DNA of 64,000 bases from positions 23,981,495 to 24,045,494 of the forward strand of contig CM065686.1 in NCBI GenBank assembly GCA_017654935.2, in the 5' to 3' direction. Below the pieces are notes generated by a model. The model did no database searches and was not told where the DNA came from. It saw nothing but the letters and a program-made list of their open reading frames with translations. Positions 9,883 to 20,610 of this stretch are shown here, in pieces (position 1 is the first letter of the stretch; every line of letters starts with the position of its first letter). Both the position numbers and the translations under genes were made by a program. The stretch is from Phymorhynchus buccinoides (lineage: Eukaryota; Mollusca; Gastropoda; Neogastropoda; Raphitomidae).

Positions 9883-10407
9883 TCACCTTTTGACAGGGAC
9901 ACCAGCGGCAGGAATAGAGGCTGCTGTACGTCAAAGACTCTCCAAAGAACTACTCCCGTGCCGGTGTTGCATAAACTATTTTACCTCATGAAATAAAACT
10001 ACTCTTTTCCTCATTCAAATTGTTTGCTGTTTGGGAAAGATTCGCCCCTAAAGAATACATTCAGAGGCGTCTTGCGGCATGCAGGAAGAACAGAATATGA
10101 TTCTTCATTAAATACTGAGAAGTCGGGGATAATTTTTTTTTCTAATATTTATTATTATTATTATTTTTGTTTGCACGGATGGTTGTTTTTATGTCCGCCA
10201 TTTTGAAACATACGAAACTAAGTGACATGGCTTTGCATATCAATTTCTCAGCAAAAATGTAGGGGTTAAAAGTCACATTTCTCGGTTAATTGCAATTTTC
10301 CGTTTTGCCTTTCTTACCAAACATAAACTGTATTTATGACATTTTCAGTTAATTATCTTTGTTCAATAATTAATTGAAGTCATGATAAAGGCCATTATAT
10401 AATATGA
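9883..10407. other. Non-coding, no feature seen
   Basis: AT-rich sequence with a short TTATTATTA run at 10152-10166. No domain or recognised repeat. Confidence 0.5.
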
Positions 10408-10428
10408 CCCCCCCCCCCCCCCCCCCCC
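10408..10428. repeat. Poly-C run of 21
   Basis: 21 consecutive C. Several C/G homopolymers in this window are unusually long (14166-14205, 31645-31716), so the lengths may be consensus errors. Confidence 0.9.
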
Positions 10429-10800
10429 ATATGTAGTGCAGTACACCGCGGCATTTGTCCCAGTCCTGGTTCATTGCATTCTTTTCGTCTTATATAGGGG
10501 GGAGGGGGGGGTTTAGGGCTATTATTCCAAAAAGAAAAGTAGTGAAAGGGTTAATAAAATAACCGCTTTACCATTCTGTGATTGTTTTGTGATATGTTTC
10601 TAAATGGATTTAATGTTGCGCCTGAATGTAATTTATCTGCTGAGATAATACAGTGGACTTGACTTGACTTGAATCTTGGTATAATTATGTAGTCTGATTT
10701 TAAAGGTTGAGAAACAAATCGGGACCAGTGAGATAATTATCCACGAGAGAAACAACCAAAAAACATTGCAGTTGCGAGCTTTTAAATAATTGTAGATTGA
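10429..10800. other. Non-coding, no feature seen
   Basis: Contains a G-rich stretch at 10498-10511. No gene recognised. Confidence 0.45.
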
Positions 10801-11155
10801 TTCTGTGTGTGTGTGTGAGGTAGGGGCTGAGAGAGACTATCATATCTGGGCAGAGAGAGAGACAGAGAGGGGAGTGAGAGAGAGAAGAGGAGAGAGAGAG
10901 AGACATAGATATATGAAGAGAGAGAGAGACAGACAGACAAAAAACAGAGACACAAACAGAGAAAGAAACACAGAGGGGCCGAAATGTAAGAGGCCGATGT
11001 AGTCCCCCCCTCCCCCCCCCCCCCTCCCCCCTCCTGCGCATTTGGTACTTTTTTTTTTTTTTTTTTTTTATTTTTTATTTTTTTGTTTTTTTATTTTTAT
11101 TGGGAGGGGGGATTTTTTTTTCTTCCATTCCTCCCCCCCTCCTCCTCCCTCCCCG
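10801..11155. repeat. Low-complexity block: GT, GA, then C-run and T-run
   Basis: A short GT repeat (10805-10817), GA/GACA repeats (10840-10975), a C-rich run (11003-11035), a T-rich run (11048-11125) and a C/T run (11130-11155). Adjacent long C and T homopolymers are suspicious for assembly quality. Confidence 0.9.
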
Positions 11156-11815
11156 GAGGAAAACCGGCCGCTCCGACAGTTACGCCGAACTGCAGTTAAT
11201 GGACTCAGACTTTGCCCTAGTCTCAGCCCTGACACAAATACGCCACATAAAATGCTGTTTCAATGAGGAGACTTATTGCGCGATTTTCTCACCACCAGAG
11301 GGCAAGTACCGCTCGTGATGGGGCTAATCCTCTCAATATTATTAGTTGGGGATAAAGAAAAAGAGAGCGAGAGACAGTGAGGTGTTTCAGACTATCACTC
11401 TCTCATCTCTGTCACTACGCCCAAGTCAGAAAATCGCGTGATAAATATGCCCCCTGGTATATTGGCATTTACTGCCCTCTGTCGGGAAAAAAATATCGCC
11501 ATGCAGGTTGACCATTGCTGTTGAAATGGGTCCCAATATCATATGCCGTCTCTTTCCCCCTATCGGACTCCCCTCCTTGACGACGCCTGTGTGTCTCTGA
11601 CACATAGCTAACTGCCGTTCTTCTCCCTGTCATGTTGTTTCTTGTTGTTTTTATATCCTGCCATCGGACTGCCCTCCCTGGGGCACTGGCACGGGATGTT
11701 AAAGTTGACGCAGTTGGCGTTGCGTTGGCGGTTGCGGGCCCTCTCTTCCGCCCATAGGATGATTGTGTCGGGACCCTGTCTCTCTATCTATGCGTTCACC
11801 GATAATATTGTGCTC
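11156..11815. other. Non-coding; weak inverted AGAGGGCA/TGCCCTCT blocks
   Basis: GAGAAAATCGCGCAATAA-type blocks recur in opposite orientation around 11275-11300 and 11425-11445, with AGAGGGCA at about 11295 and TGCCCTCT at about 11491, suggesting a decayed foldback element. The 115-codon plus-strand frame starting at 11642 resembles no protein family I know and runs into repeat sequence. Confidence 0.4.
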
Positions 11816-11985
11816 TTTGATGTGATTGCCGATGTTGTCTGTATATGTCCCCGTCTGTGTGTGTCCTGTCTGTACGTACGTGTTGCCATCGTCTCCCGTG
11901 TGTCCCAGTCTCTGTGTGTCCCTGTCCATATTGTCCCGCGTCTCTCTAATATGTCCACGATGTTCCCGCCATATAGCCCCATAAT
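11816..11985 (-). repeat. Degenerate TGTCCC-type minisatellite, antisense to the 13.0-kb array
   Basis: Repeated TGTCCCCGTCTGTGTG, TGTCCCAGTCTCTGTG and TGTCCCTGTCC blocks are reverse complements of the GGGACACATAGAGACG unit at 13040-13912. Confidence 0.6.
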
Positions 11986-12048
11986 ATGAGGCCCCTGTCC
12001 CTATCTACCACTTTCGTTATGTGGAAACCAAAACCTAACCCTGGAACT

Positions 12049-12650
12049 TGAAGGGGCAAGAAAACGCGTCGAGATCACAAGGAAAATACCGCTTTCACAG
12101 ATCCGCCACACTCATTTTTTTTCTGGTTTTTTTCCTAGAAATCAAACCGTTCAAATCGGTGATTCCTCCCTGGCGGAAATGCTGGAAGTCAAATTCGTCA
12201 AGTGAAAGAGAATGGCATGTGCTTTACTCTTTTTTCCTATTTCGCGCCTGAGTTTAGACCAAATCGTTTTGCACGAAATTTCCACAATACAAGTCAAGCC
12301 TTTTTACTTTATTTTATTTTATACAGTTTACCTAAAAGAGTTTCACTCACAACAAAGAAAATAGCTCCAATTAATTTTTTTACTGCACTACAAAAAACAT
12401 TAAAAAGTTCAACCACAATGAGTGTCCTCCACCCACCACGTGCACCCCGTCCAAAAATGGCTTTCTCTCTCTGGCATCTCTGCCAAGGATGAATCGCCGA
12501 TTTAACGGTTTGATTTATATGAAACCAGAGCAAATTTTTTCTTTTTTTTTGTGTAACGATCCTTGAAAATGCTGTCGATCTTGTGGATCCCTCGACGTGC
12601 TTCTTGCAAACAACCATCCGTCAGGGTGTGCACATGCAAAGCCTTTAAAA
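12049..12650. mobile_element. Foldback family F1, copy 3 (~600 bp)
   Basis: Left end AAGGGGCAAGAAAACGCGTC (inner CCTGACGG lost), right end CCATCCGTCAGGGTGTGCAC. It contains TAGAAATCAAACCGTTCAAA, the central 'gcacgaaatttccac' block in the opposite orientation to copy 1, and TGTACGTGC-like decay. The most diverged full-length member. Confidence 0.8.
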
Positions 12651-13039
12651 ACTTTAACCCAAATCCTAAACCTAATCCGAAACCCTATCCCATATCCCTA
12701 ACCCACAACACGACTCAAGACTACTTTATTATTCATTAGTATAAATTTATTTTGTTGGCACGGCAAATATTAAAAAACTACGCATGATTACATTGTAAGA
12801 ACTTACTAAATAAACCAACGATTACCGTGCAATTTTGTCTAGTAACACGCACAATGAAAACACATCCTCATTTGTCCTATAAAATTCCGCCATACAATGC
12901 ACCTGTACATCTCAATAAGGCCTAATCGTAACATAATGCATCGTATGAAAAGAGAGTGTATATAAGTGAAGTAGAACGTATCACATACAATCATATCTCA
13001 CCAGAAAATCACACCCTAACCCGAACCCCATCCAATGGA
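12651..13039. other. Non-coding; short telomere-like CCTAA stretch
   Basis: 12654-12715 holds degenerate CCTAAACC, CCCTATCCC and CCCTAACCC words that resemble decayed CCCTAA repeats but never form a clean tandem run. The rest is AT-rich with no gene. Confidence 0.45.
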
Positions 13040-13912
13040 ACACATAGAGACCTGGACACATAGAGACGGGGACACATAGAGACGGGGTGCACATAGAGAT
13101 GGGGGGCACATAGACAGACAAGGGACACATAGAGAGGAAACGGGTCACACATAGAGACGGGGGACACATAAGAGACGGAGACACATAGAGACGGGGTCCA
13201 AATAGACGAACGTGGTGACACATAGAGAACGGGGCACATAGAGACGGGGACACATAGAGACGGGGACTCAATGAGACGTGGGGACGCATAGAGACGGGGA
13301 ACACATACCAGACGGGGACACATAGAGACGTGGGACACATATGAGACAGGGACACATAGAGACGGTGGACACATAGAGACGGGGACACATAGAGACGGGT
13401 ACACATAGAGACGGGGACACATAGATACGGTTTAACACATAGAGACAGGGGACACATAGAGAACGGGGACACATAGAGACGGGGACACATATAGAGACGG
13501 GGACACATAGAGACGGTGGCACATAGAGACGGGAGACACATAGAGGACGGGGGGCACATAGAGACGGGGACACAATAGAGACGGTGGACACATAGAGACG
13601 GGGGCACATCGAGACGGGGGCACATAGAGACAGGGACTCAATGAGACGTGGACGCATAGAGACGGGGACACATACAGACCGGGACACATAGAAGACGGAC
13701 GGGGACACATAGAGACGGGGACACATAGAGACAGGGACGCATAGAGACGGGGACACAATGAGACGGGGACGCATAGAGACGAGGACACAATCATAGAGAC
13801 GGGGACATTTAATGATGGGGACACATAGAGAACGGGACACATAGAAACGGGGAACACATAGAGACGAAACTGGGGACACATAGAGACGGGGAACATATAG
13901 CAACGGGGACGC
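13040..13912. repeat. 16-bp minisatellite, about 54 units
   Basis: Tandem GACGGGGACACATAGA units with frequent 1-2 base indels, so the frame changes all along the array. Open frames on the minus strand rich in 'CVPVSMCPRLYVSP' are translations of the repeat and not proteins. Confidence 0.97.
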
Positions 13913-14165
13913 ATCGCACTAGTATTCCCGATGTTAACAGCGATGTTAGCATATTTCTATACATGCGCTAAAGAAATAGCTCCCTCTGGGCTCGGCACTG
14001 TAACATCAGTGAAACGGAAGGAATTCAAGATATTATTCATTGTTGGTCGTTAAGTTCAAAACGAGCAGGACATGATTCCTCGAAAGGCCGGCATAGCAGA
14101 GACAAAATCACACTGTTGAACATTTCGATGCACGTGAGCGTTATACGATATCTCTCCTCCCATCT
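13913..14165. other. Non-coding, no feature seen
   Basis: Unique-looking sequence between the minisatellite and the C-run. No recognisable gene. Confidence 0.45.
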
Positions 14166-14205
14166 CTCCCCCCCCCCCCCGGCCCCCCCCCCCCCCCCTC
14201 CCCCA
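14166..14205. repeat. C-rich homopolymer tract
   Basis: About 40 bases of C interrupted only by GG and T. Confidence 0.9.
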
Positions 14206-14580
14206 AGAAAGCATAAAAAGAGATACGTTGTCCTGTAGCGTTGTAAAGTTGAAATGCGCACGACGTAATTTCTCCCCAAAGGACACAGGAGGGAACACTA
14301 TAATCGGTATGTAATGTTCAAGACGATCGTTCCCATGAGAGGATGTAAAAGAAACCCGAGCCGCCATTTTTTTGCATGGCATCCAGCGAAAAAAATAAAA
14401 CCCCCATTTCTCTAGCACCTTATTGAATTAACTCATTTTGCTCATATTTTGTTTCCTGTCTCAACACCCGTTTCTTCTTCTTCCGTATCATCATGTAACG
14501 CTGTGTTGTTCATCCCGACCGCCAGCAACCACCCCCCACCCCCCGGGGCATTAGTAATCCAATGAATCCGGAACAGCTTG

Positions 14581-14826
14581 TTAAAGACCCACTGACCCAC
14601 CACCACGATTGAGTCCCTTGCATTTTTTTCAGTTTTTTTTTTTTCCAAATGTCCCCCAACTTCAAATTGAGTGCTGCTCTTTAAAAAAAAATGATGTTTT
14701 CATTTTCAATTCCGGGGGCATTTGTATGGGAGTCAGACCTTGGTCAAAACAAGATTTCTTTCCAGCTGTAAGAGGGGAAAACATGTGAAACCCGTGGTTT
14801 TGACACCTGACCTGGTGGGTCTTTAA
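14581..14826. mobile_element. TTTAAAGACCC family, copy 2 (~246 bp)
   Basis: Left end TTAAAGACCCACTGACCCAC, right end CCTGGTGGGTCTTTAA. The interior contains TGTCCCCCAACTTCAAATTG, CATTTGTATGGGAGTCAGAC and GAGGGGAAAACATGTGAAAC, shared with copies 3 and 4. Confidence 0.8.
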
Positions 14827-14969
14827 TAGGCATACAATTGTGCTAGTTTTAAAAAAAAAAAAAATTCACCAGGCACTGTAGTTCCGTGCGTGCGGTCTTA
14901 GACATCTAAAACGGGGATTACGTATGTAAATTTAGGCTAAACAGCCACTCGCTTGGGGTGTTTAGCCTA

Positions 14970-15412
14970 AATAGGGAATTGTTCGGAAATAATTTATTAA
15001 GGGGAGTAATTTCATGGTTTGTGGGAGTGATCCTGCCTAATTCAGTCGGTCAAACATGTTGAAGTTACTCTAGCCATTTTCCCAAGGGTAGATCCCCAGC
15101 TATCGACTCGTGTGTTTGAGCAGACATAAAGCACTTAGAACACCGTGCGTCATTCTAAAAATTGATGTCATTTATATTTTGACGTCACATTGTGCAAGTT
15201 TTATGAGGTAACTGGCCGCCCCTAATTTTTCTAAAACAAATGTTTGCAAGTCGCTGACTCGCATCCTGCGGTTTCAAGCTTCGATGCCATGCCCGCCATT
15301 GTTGCTATTATATGGTTTTGACCGAGTAAGTCGAGGTAATCAACTCTAATTTTTCAAGAAGTGCTCTCCCCTAATTTTTCCCCTTCCCGAAAATCGTCTA
15401 TTGACACGACTG
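14970..15412 (+). repeat. Dispersed repeat family D, uninterrupted copy
   Basis: Shares in order with 21650-22748 the blocks ATAGGGAATTGTTCGGAAAT, AGTAATTTCATG, ATTCAGTCGGTCAAACA, CGCATCCT.CGGTTTCAAGCTTCG and TTCAAGAAGTGCTCTCCCCT. The copy at 21.6 kb is split by a ~655-bp insert. No coding signature seen. Confidence 0.7.
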
Positions 15413-15542
15413 TTTCCGCGTGTTGACTGTCTAATTCGCACCCATGACCACATGGCCTGGGCTTTCGGGTCCAGTCTGATGCTTCCCGTTTGGCCCTTCC
15501 TTTACGATCCCCCCGCTCACACTCCTTCTTTCGAGTTATGCA

Positions 15543-15790
15543 TTAAAACCCCTTGACTGGCCACCAACGTATTACGTATTACGTACTGACTTGATGACAT
15601 CACTGATGATGTCATCAGATGAAGAGGAATAACCCTGGTATGCTGGCTTTTGCTCTTGCACAGTCAAGAGAGTCGATATCCCCAGACCATTATTATTCTG
15701 CTAGATTGGCTCTATCAGTTGTCTTTTTTTTATGGCATGATTTGCCCCATTATTTTTTTCTTTGATTTTATCTGGCAGTCAAGGTGTTAA
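15543..15790. mobile_element. piggyBac-type MITE family P1, copy 2
   Basis: TTAA at 15543-15546 and 15787-15790, ends CCCCTTGACTGGCCA and TGGCAGTCAAGG. The interior matches copy 1 almost throughout (GATGACATCACTGATGATGT, GGCTTTTGCTCTTGCACAGT, CATGATTTGC). About 235-250 bp, non-coding. Confidence 0.8.
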
Positions 15791-16207
15791 CCAGCTCATA
15801 AAAGATTTTTTGTTCTTGAGTTCAAATCTTGGCTGTCCCTCCCATCCGAAGATGACGAGTAATTAACGACTGGACTCGCTGTGCCTTCATTGATGGACAT
15901 AGCATGCAAGTTTTGGCGGCCAAAATGATTGTTTCTGTAAGACCGAATGGGATTAATACAATTAAAAATGTGTGCGTGCGTTTGCGCTGGCTGGTATGGT
16001 AGCACGAACAGCTTTGATTAAGCAAAAAGGAAAACAAAGGTGAAATCAAGCACTCAAAACGGTGTCTGAGATTTTTTGCAGCAAGTAATGGTACTTAACA
16101 TTTGTTGAGTAGTATATGTGACGACACACGCAACCTTCCTGGATAAGATTTCATTTTGGCAAATACTGGACAAGAACTAGGCTGACTAATGATTAGGTAT
16201 TTATTAC
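15791..16207. other. Non-coding, no feature seen
   Basis: Balanced composition with short frames only. No recognised family. Confidence 0.45.
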
Positions 16208-16399
16208 GTATTAGGTACTTTATAGTCACAGAGGTGTCTCTGTGAAACACGGGTTGCTCCCCACCTGGAGAGCGCGTCGCAGCCAGAGGCGACCCACCGA
16301 CAACTTTTTCGTTGCCACTGGGATTAACGTGTGTTAAGTGCATGGGCACACAGGACCTCGGTCTCATCAAAATGTTTCCGGTCTCTCTGCGAACCACCT
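16208..16399 (+). mobile_element. SINE-like element, copy 2 (longer 3' part)
   Basis: Repeats the 3711-3808 blocks (TTTATAGTCACAGAGGTGTC, CACCTGGAGAGCGCGTCGCA) and continues with TTGCCACTGGGATTAACGTG, GTTAAGTGCATGGGCACACA and GGACCTCGGTCTCATC. That layout (GTGC.TTAAGTGCATG then GGACCTCGGT) resembles a repeat I associate with gastropod genomes. No A/B box seen, so the 5' end is missing. Confidence 0.55.
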
Positions 16400-17076
16400 A
16401 AATATAACAAGTTTCATGTATGTAGGAAGTCCTGAAGAAGACAACATGGTAAATAATGTATAATGCCTTGCCCCCCCATTGCCCCCTTGTATAGGGCCCC
16501 CCAACCCCCCACACACACACGCCATACTACTATTTCGTCACTTATCTCACAGCAACTGTTCTGTGCATTCATGCCAACGCGAACCCTAATTATATATTAA
16601 ATTGTCTTTTTTTTTTTTGTGTGTATAACAAACAAAAAACTACACGACAAGTGTAAAGTGACGTTATTTTTTATTCACAAGAGACAAAGCAAAACTACTG
16701 GATATTTCGGCGAATGCGCCTTTATCGACACAAACAAACAAGAAAACAGCAGACAGCAAATATAGCAAAAGGAGCAAAAAGCAGGCAACAAAAGGAGCAA
16801 AAAACCAACAAGATCAATTTGTGTGTGTTTATTTTGCACACAAAAAACATTAGTCTGCATAGAAATCAACTTCTGAAATAGGATATTAACGTTAAATAAT
16901 TACGCAAAGCAATATCTCCCTTTTGGCCATGTTCTGGTGTATTCACCACGTCTTTGGCAATAACAATAGAGGATGTTGAACAGTTGTTAAACTGTAAATG
17001 TGCAATACGTAGTGGACCTAACTCAGCAAACGAGATGTCCACAGAGAACGGCGCCATTGCATTGCTTCATGTCTCT
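16400..17076. other. Non-coding; AC- and A-rich low complexity
   Basis: Contains C-rich 16470-16505, a T-run near 16608 and AAACAAAC/GGAGCAAAA mini-repeats at 16720-16810. No gene. Confidence 0.45.
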
Positions 17077-17190
17077 TAAGGCGATTGTTCCTCTGGGGAT
17101 AATGCAAACATAAGCCGGAGATAAGATAACGTCCCTTTGGCCCCACCCACCCCTCACCCAGCCCCCTCTCTTTGCAATCTGGTCCCTCGT
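17077..17190 (+). repeat. Direct repeat R, left copy
   Basis: AAGGCGATTGTTCCTCTGGG ... AGATAAGATAACGTCCCTTT ... CAGCCCCCTCTCTTTGCAAT, ending GGTCCCTCGTTAA. A second copy begins directly after the MITE at 17418. Confidence 0.75.
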
Positions 17191-17417
17191 TAAATCACGG
17201 GTTTCACGTGTTTTCCCCTCTTATAGCTGGAAAATAAGTCTTGTTTTGACCAGGTTTGACTCCCATGCAAATGTCACCCAAATTCAAAACGAAACATCAT
17301 TTCAAAGAGCAGCCTCAATTTGAAGTTGGGGACATGTGTATGTGGGTCACAGCTACCCAGAAAAAAAAATCCAAGGGACTTAATCGTGTTAATCGTGGTG
17401 CGTCAGTGGGTCTTTAA
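17190..17417. mobile_element. TTTAAAGACCC family, copy 3, reverse orientation
   Basis: Begins TTAAATCACGGGTTTCACGT and ends GTGCGTCAGTGGGTCTTTAA. The interior (TTTGAAGTTGGGGACATGTG, AAAGAGCAGCCTC) is the reverse complement of copies 2 and 4. It sits exactly between the two R direct repeats. Confidence 0.8.
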
Positions 17418-17572
17418 GGCGATTCTTTCTCTGGGACAAATGTAAAAAACTAAGCCGTAGATAAGATAACGTCCCTTTGCGTACCGTTTTTTTGCGGCCC
17501 AGCCACCCTCAAAATGCAACCCCCCTCACCCAGCCCCCTCTCTTTGCAATCTGGTCCCTCGTTAACCCGATG
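17418..17572 (+). repeat. Direct repeat R, right copy
   Basis: Same blocks as 17077-17190 with a ~40-bp extra segment (GCGTACCG...CAACCC). Ends TTTGCAATCTGGTCCCTCGT. Together with the MITE this suggests a local duplication. Confidence 0.75.
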
Positions 17573-17950
17573 TCTTAAGGTCCATCCATACCGCATTCGA
17601 TTCGATTCACTACGATGTCGACTTTGGCATTTGTGAGACGTGATTGATGAGAAACTCTACTGTCTAAACAATTCTCATGAAATCCTACTAGTTATGCTCA
17701 CTAAAATATTTTGAGTAGTCTCCCGTACACGGCATCTGATAAAAAATATCTTATTTTTGTATCGGACAGTTTTGTTTGATTCGTGCCATCGCGGGTCTAC
17801 ATGAGTATTAGTAATTAAAACAGTGGATTTTTTTTGTAGTGAACGGAAAGTATTTAGGGGGGGGGGGGGCGTGCACTCATGCCTCACAGACGTCGTCTCA
17901 ATCGTATCGTACTGGGGTCAAATCGTATGCAGCGTGGCTGGGCCTTTACT
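17573..17950. mobile_element. Possible decayed relative of the hairpin MITE at 2319
   Basis: The right end TCAATCGTATCGTACTGG ... GTGGCTGGGCCTTTA and left end ATTCGATTCGATTCACTACG recall the arms of 2319-2481 but are separated by about 250 bp of other sequence. Weak. Confidence 0.3.
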
Positions 17951-18043
17951 TGGCATCTCCCCCTTCCACCCCCTTCCACCCAGCTTCTTCCAGTTTCCAG
18001 GATGTCCCAGGCATCATCGTATGTCCGTCTCGAAATATTCCTA

Positions 18044-18287
18044 TTAACCCTTTCATCGCCAAAGTCCCATTTTAGCACCACAGGATTCAACACCTATGCA
18101 CTATACAGATCAAATTGGGGTCTATTATCCAAAGACCCTAGTGTCTTAGTTTTGGGAAGTAAGGATAGACCTTATTTTTTATATCTGTCACAGAAGAATC
18201 CCAATACTGTAGCTGGAATTTGTTCTCTACCCAGGTACATTTAATGAACATTTTTGGCTGAAATATGGCTGGCGGTGAAAGGGATAA
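18044..18287. mobile_element. piggyBac-type MITE family P2
   Basis: A TTAA end followed by CCCTTTCATCGCCA at the left; the right end reads TGGCGGTGAAAGGG then ATAA (one base off TTAA). 244 bp, non-coding. TTAACCCTTTNNNNGCCA-type ends are typical of piggyBac non-autonomous elements. Family assignment is inference. Confidence 0.7.
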
Positions 18288-18317
18288 GTATGTCCAAAAA
18301 TTCTGTGGACGATAATC

Positions 18318-18560
18318 TTAAAGAAACACTGACCCACCACGATTAACTCCCTTGGGTTTTTTTTTCTGGGTAGCTGTGTCCCACATCCAAATTTCCCCCA
18401 ACTTCGAACTCTCTCTCTGCTCTTTAAACTGATGTGTTGCTTTGAATTTGGGTTAATTTATATGGGAGTCAGACTTGTTCCAAAACAAGATTTATTTCCA
18501 TCTAGAAGAGGGAAAAACCCGTGAAACCCGTGAATTTGAACCAATCTTGTGGGTCTTTAC
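18318..18560. mobile_element. TTTAAAGACCC family, copy 4
   Basis: Left TTAAAGAAACACTGACCCAC and CACGATTAACTCCCTTGG; right TTGTGGGTCTTTAC. The interior parallels copy 2 (CCCCCAACTTCGAACTC, TATGGGAGTCAGAC, AAGAGGGAAAAACCCGTGAA). Confidence 0.8.
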
Positions 18561-18720
18561 AAACGTTTCAAGCTTAATCATGAAACATCCCTCCACGATT
18601 AACAAAATTCATTACATCCATTCTCTCTATGTTGAATCATTTCGTAACTATGCGCACCAAAGTTGCAATTTCGATCCATTCGGAAATAACCTATTTTCCG
18701 GCTAACAGCAAGCCATTCTT
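18561..18720. other. Non-coding, no feature seen
   Basis: Short unique stretch before a GA repeat. Confidence 0.4.
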
Positions 18721-18723
18721 TTG

Positions 18724-18759
18724 ATAGAGAGAGAGAGAGAGCGATAGGAAGAGAGATGC

Positions 18760-18790
<31 letters not shown>

Positions 18791-18825
18791 CAACAACACA
18801 CACACACAGGGAGAAACACACACAC
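18724..18825. repeat. GA microsatellite followed by CA repeats
   Basis: Interrupted GA repeats to 18790, then CAACACACACACA blocks. Confidence 0.9.
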
Positions 18826-19754
18826 AAACGGAGCCCTCGGATGATGGCAATGGAAAAAACAACTAGCGGACCAAAACCCCCACAAAACCTGCAGACTTTT
18901 GGGTAAATGATAAATTATAAATTGATTGAGCAAGCAGTATGGTCTTTCCATATTGACTATGCGCACAAACATTCAACTAAAACTAACCCGATTATTGAAC
19001 ACAGGGTCTAGCTCTCTTTATACTAATTAACTTCCCCTCCGCACCCAATGTTTGACATTACGACATACCATTCACCTAGCCTGCGTGGTCAGAACCAAGT
19101 GAGACAACACAAAGCGCAATTACTCAAAAAGAATGTGCCCGTTCGCCTTCATGACCCCGCTCACACCACACAGGTACCCGATCACAATTCTATGGAGAGG
19201 AACATGCATAACAAAGTAAAGTGTAAACAATACTGACCCCACGTGAAACGTGCCAGTGGCGAGTGTGAAATGGGTAAACAATAGCGTGATCAACTAATCT
19301 GTGTGCGTGGAGAATTTAGCTCTCAGTACAACATATGAGTATTTTATCCCTTTTGTTCTAATTTCTTCGATCTTCTTCTCTTATGCATCACTACATTTCA
19401 TTCTTTTGATTGACACCGTATTAGGTGTGATTAGTCCAACAGATACTGAATATAAAGCCATACTCAATCCACAGTTGACACATTACTGTTACCTTGAAGG
19501 CCCCTCCCCCCATAAACCTAACACCCTCCCCCTAATCTGTCCTTGATGCAGAAACTTGTAACCTCTTAAGATCCACCTGAAATACAACAGTGTCAAATCA
19601 CTATGGTTTTCAAGCGCTTGTTTTTCACGCCATGCTGCCTACAAGGGGGGCAGAGCGTGGGGAAATAGGATCTTGTGTGTTGGCTGCGGAAGTTACTTAG
19701 ATACTCTGTCTCTTAATAGTGCACGCTCGCTGAAGTCGCACAGCCGAACATCAG
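18826..19754. other. Non-coding, no feature seen
   Basis: Balanced sequence with no recognised repeat. The 81-codon plus-strand frame at 19301-19546 begins with a hydrophobic stretch but has no domain, no partner exon and no homology I recognise, so I do not call it. Confidence 0.45.
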
Positions 19755-19856
19755 TTTAAAGAGCACCTCAGTTCAGTTGGAAATTTTTGCATGTGGGCAC
19801 AGCAACGCCCCCAACCAGGGGACTTGTGAATCTGGGTGCGTCGCTGTGGTCTTTAG
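19755..19856. mobile_element. TTTAAAGACCC family, truncated copy 5
   Basis: TTTAAAGAGCACCTCAGTTC ... GTGGGCACAGCAACG ... CCAGGGGACTTGTGAATCTG ... GTGCGTCGCTGTGGTCTTTA. About 100 bp, matching the inner-to-right part of copy 3. Confidence 0.55.
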
Positions 19857-19984
19857 AAGAAAGTCAAAATCTATTGGCTAGTTTAACAACGAAGTATCCA
19901 CTGTGTTTGGGCACGGGTACAGTTTCTCACGCATAGTTATGACGGCCTTCACACGCTGCTAACTGGTTACAGGCAGGGCACCGT

Positions 19985-20470
19985 AGGGTGTTGCGCCGCA
20001 AAATGCTACAACGCGTCAAAAATGTTACAGTTGTAACATTTTTGACGCCTGATGTAACATTTTTGCGCGGAAGTCCTGCGTCAATGTTACAATATGCAAC
20101 ATTTTTGCGCGCTATAAACATTTTTGCCGCGAAGCCTAAGGCGAATGTTTCATGTTTGTTACAAGTGTAACATTTTGCGCGGTGACGCCCGGGGCAAAGC
20201 AGTGTAGCATTTTGTGCTGTGCGAGGCGCCCTCCTTGATTTGAAGAGTTTTCGATTATGTAGTCATTTGACGCGTTGTAGAGCCGTTTTTGCCACGGGTG
20301 TCTGCCTCGGACAAATGTTACAATTGTAACAAATCTGTAACATTTTGGCCGCGGCTTTCGTGCAAAATGTTCCACGCGGGGGGGGGGTATCACATGTACG
20401 GGCACCTCACGCAATTTGTTGCATTGGTGAAATCAACATTTTGCCGCGTTGTACATTTTGCGTACTCTGT
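19985..20470. repeat. Array of TGTAACATTTTTGCGCG motifs with palindromes
   Basis: At least ten variants of TGTAACATTTTTGCGCG or its reverse occur in about 480 bp. At 20013-20048 two 17-bp arms (GCGTCAAAAATGTTACA and its exact reverse complement) surround a 2-bp spacer. Another pair, TGTTACAATTGTAACA, lies around 20317. Spacing is irregular (roughly 25-60 bp), so this is not a simple tandem repeat. Non-coding. Function unknown. Confidence 0.75.
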
Positions 20471-20610
20471 AGGGCCACAGGGGTTCCCGAAGCCATTGCT
20501 GCGTCCTCGTAGAACTGCGTAGAACAATAACCCCTTTGTCAATAGTTACCATGGGAGCTTGCTCCAGTTTTGTTTGTCCAGCAATAACGGTGGGGTGATG
20601 GAGGTTTTGT

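Noticed and set aside
12654..12715. Telomere-like CCCTAA words (also at 48571-48600)
   Set aside because: No clean tandem run, and interior position with flanking normal sequence. At best a decayed interstitial trace.
12981..13914. Cys/Val/Pro-rich repeat proteins on the minus strand
   Set aside because: Products of the 16-bp minisatellite. Units vary in length so no frame is kept.
19301..19546. An 81-codon frame with a hydrophobic start
   Set aside because: No homology I recognise, no splice or promoter context, and its length is within chance expectation for AT-balanced DNA.
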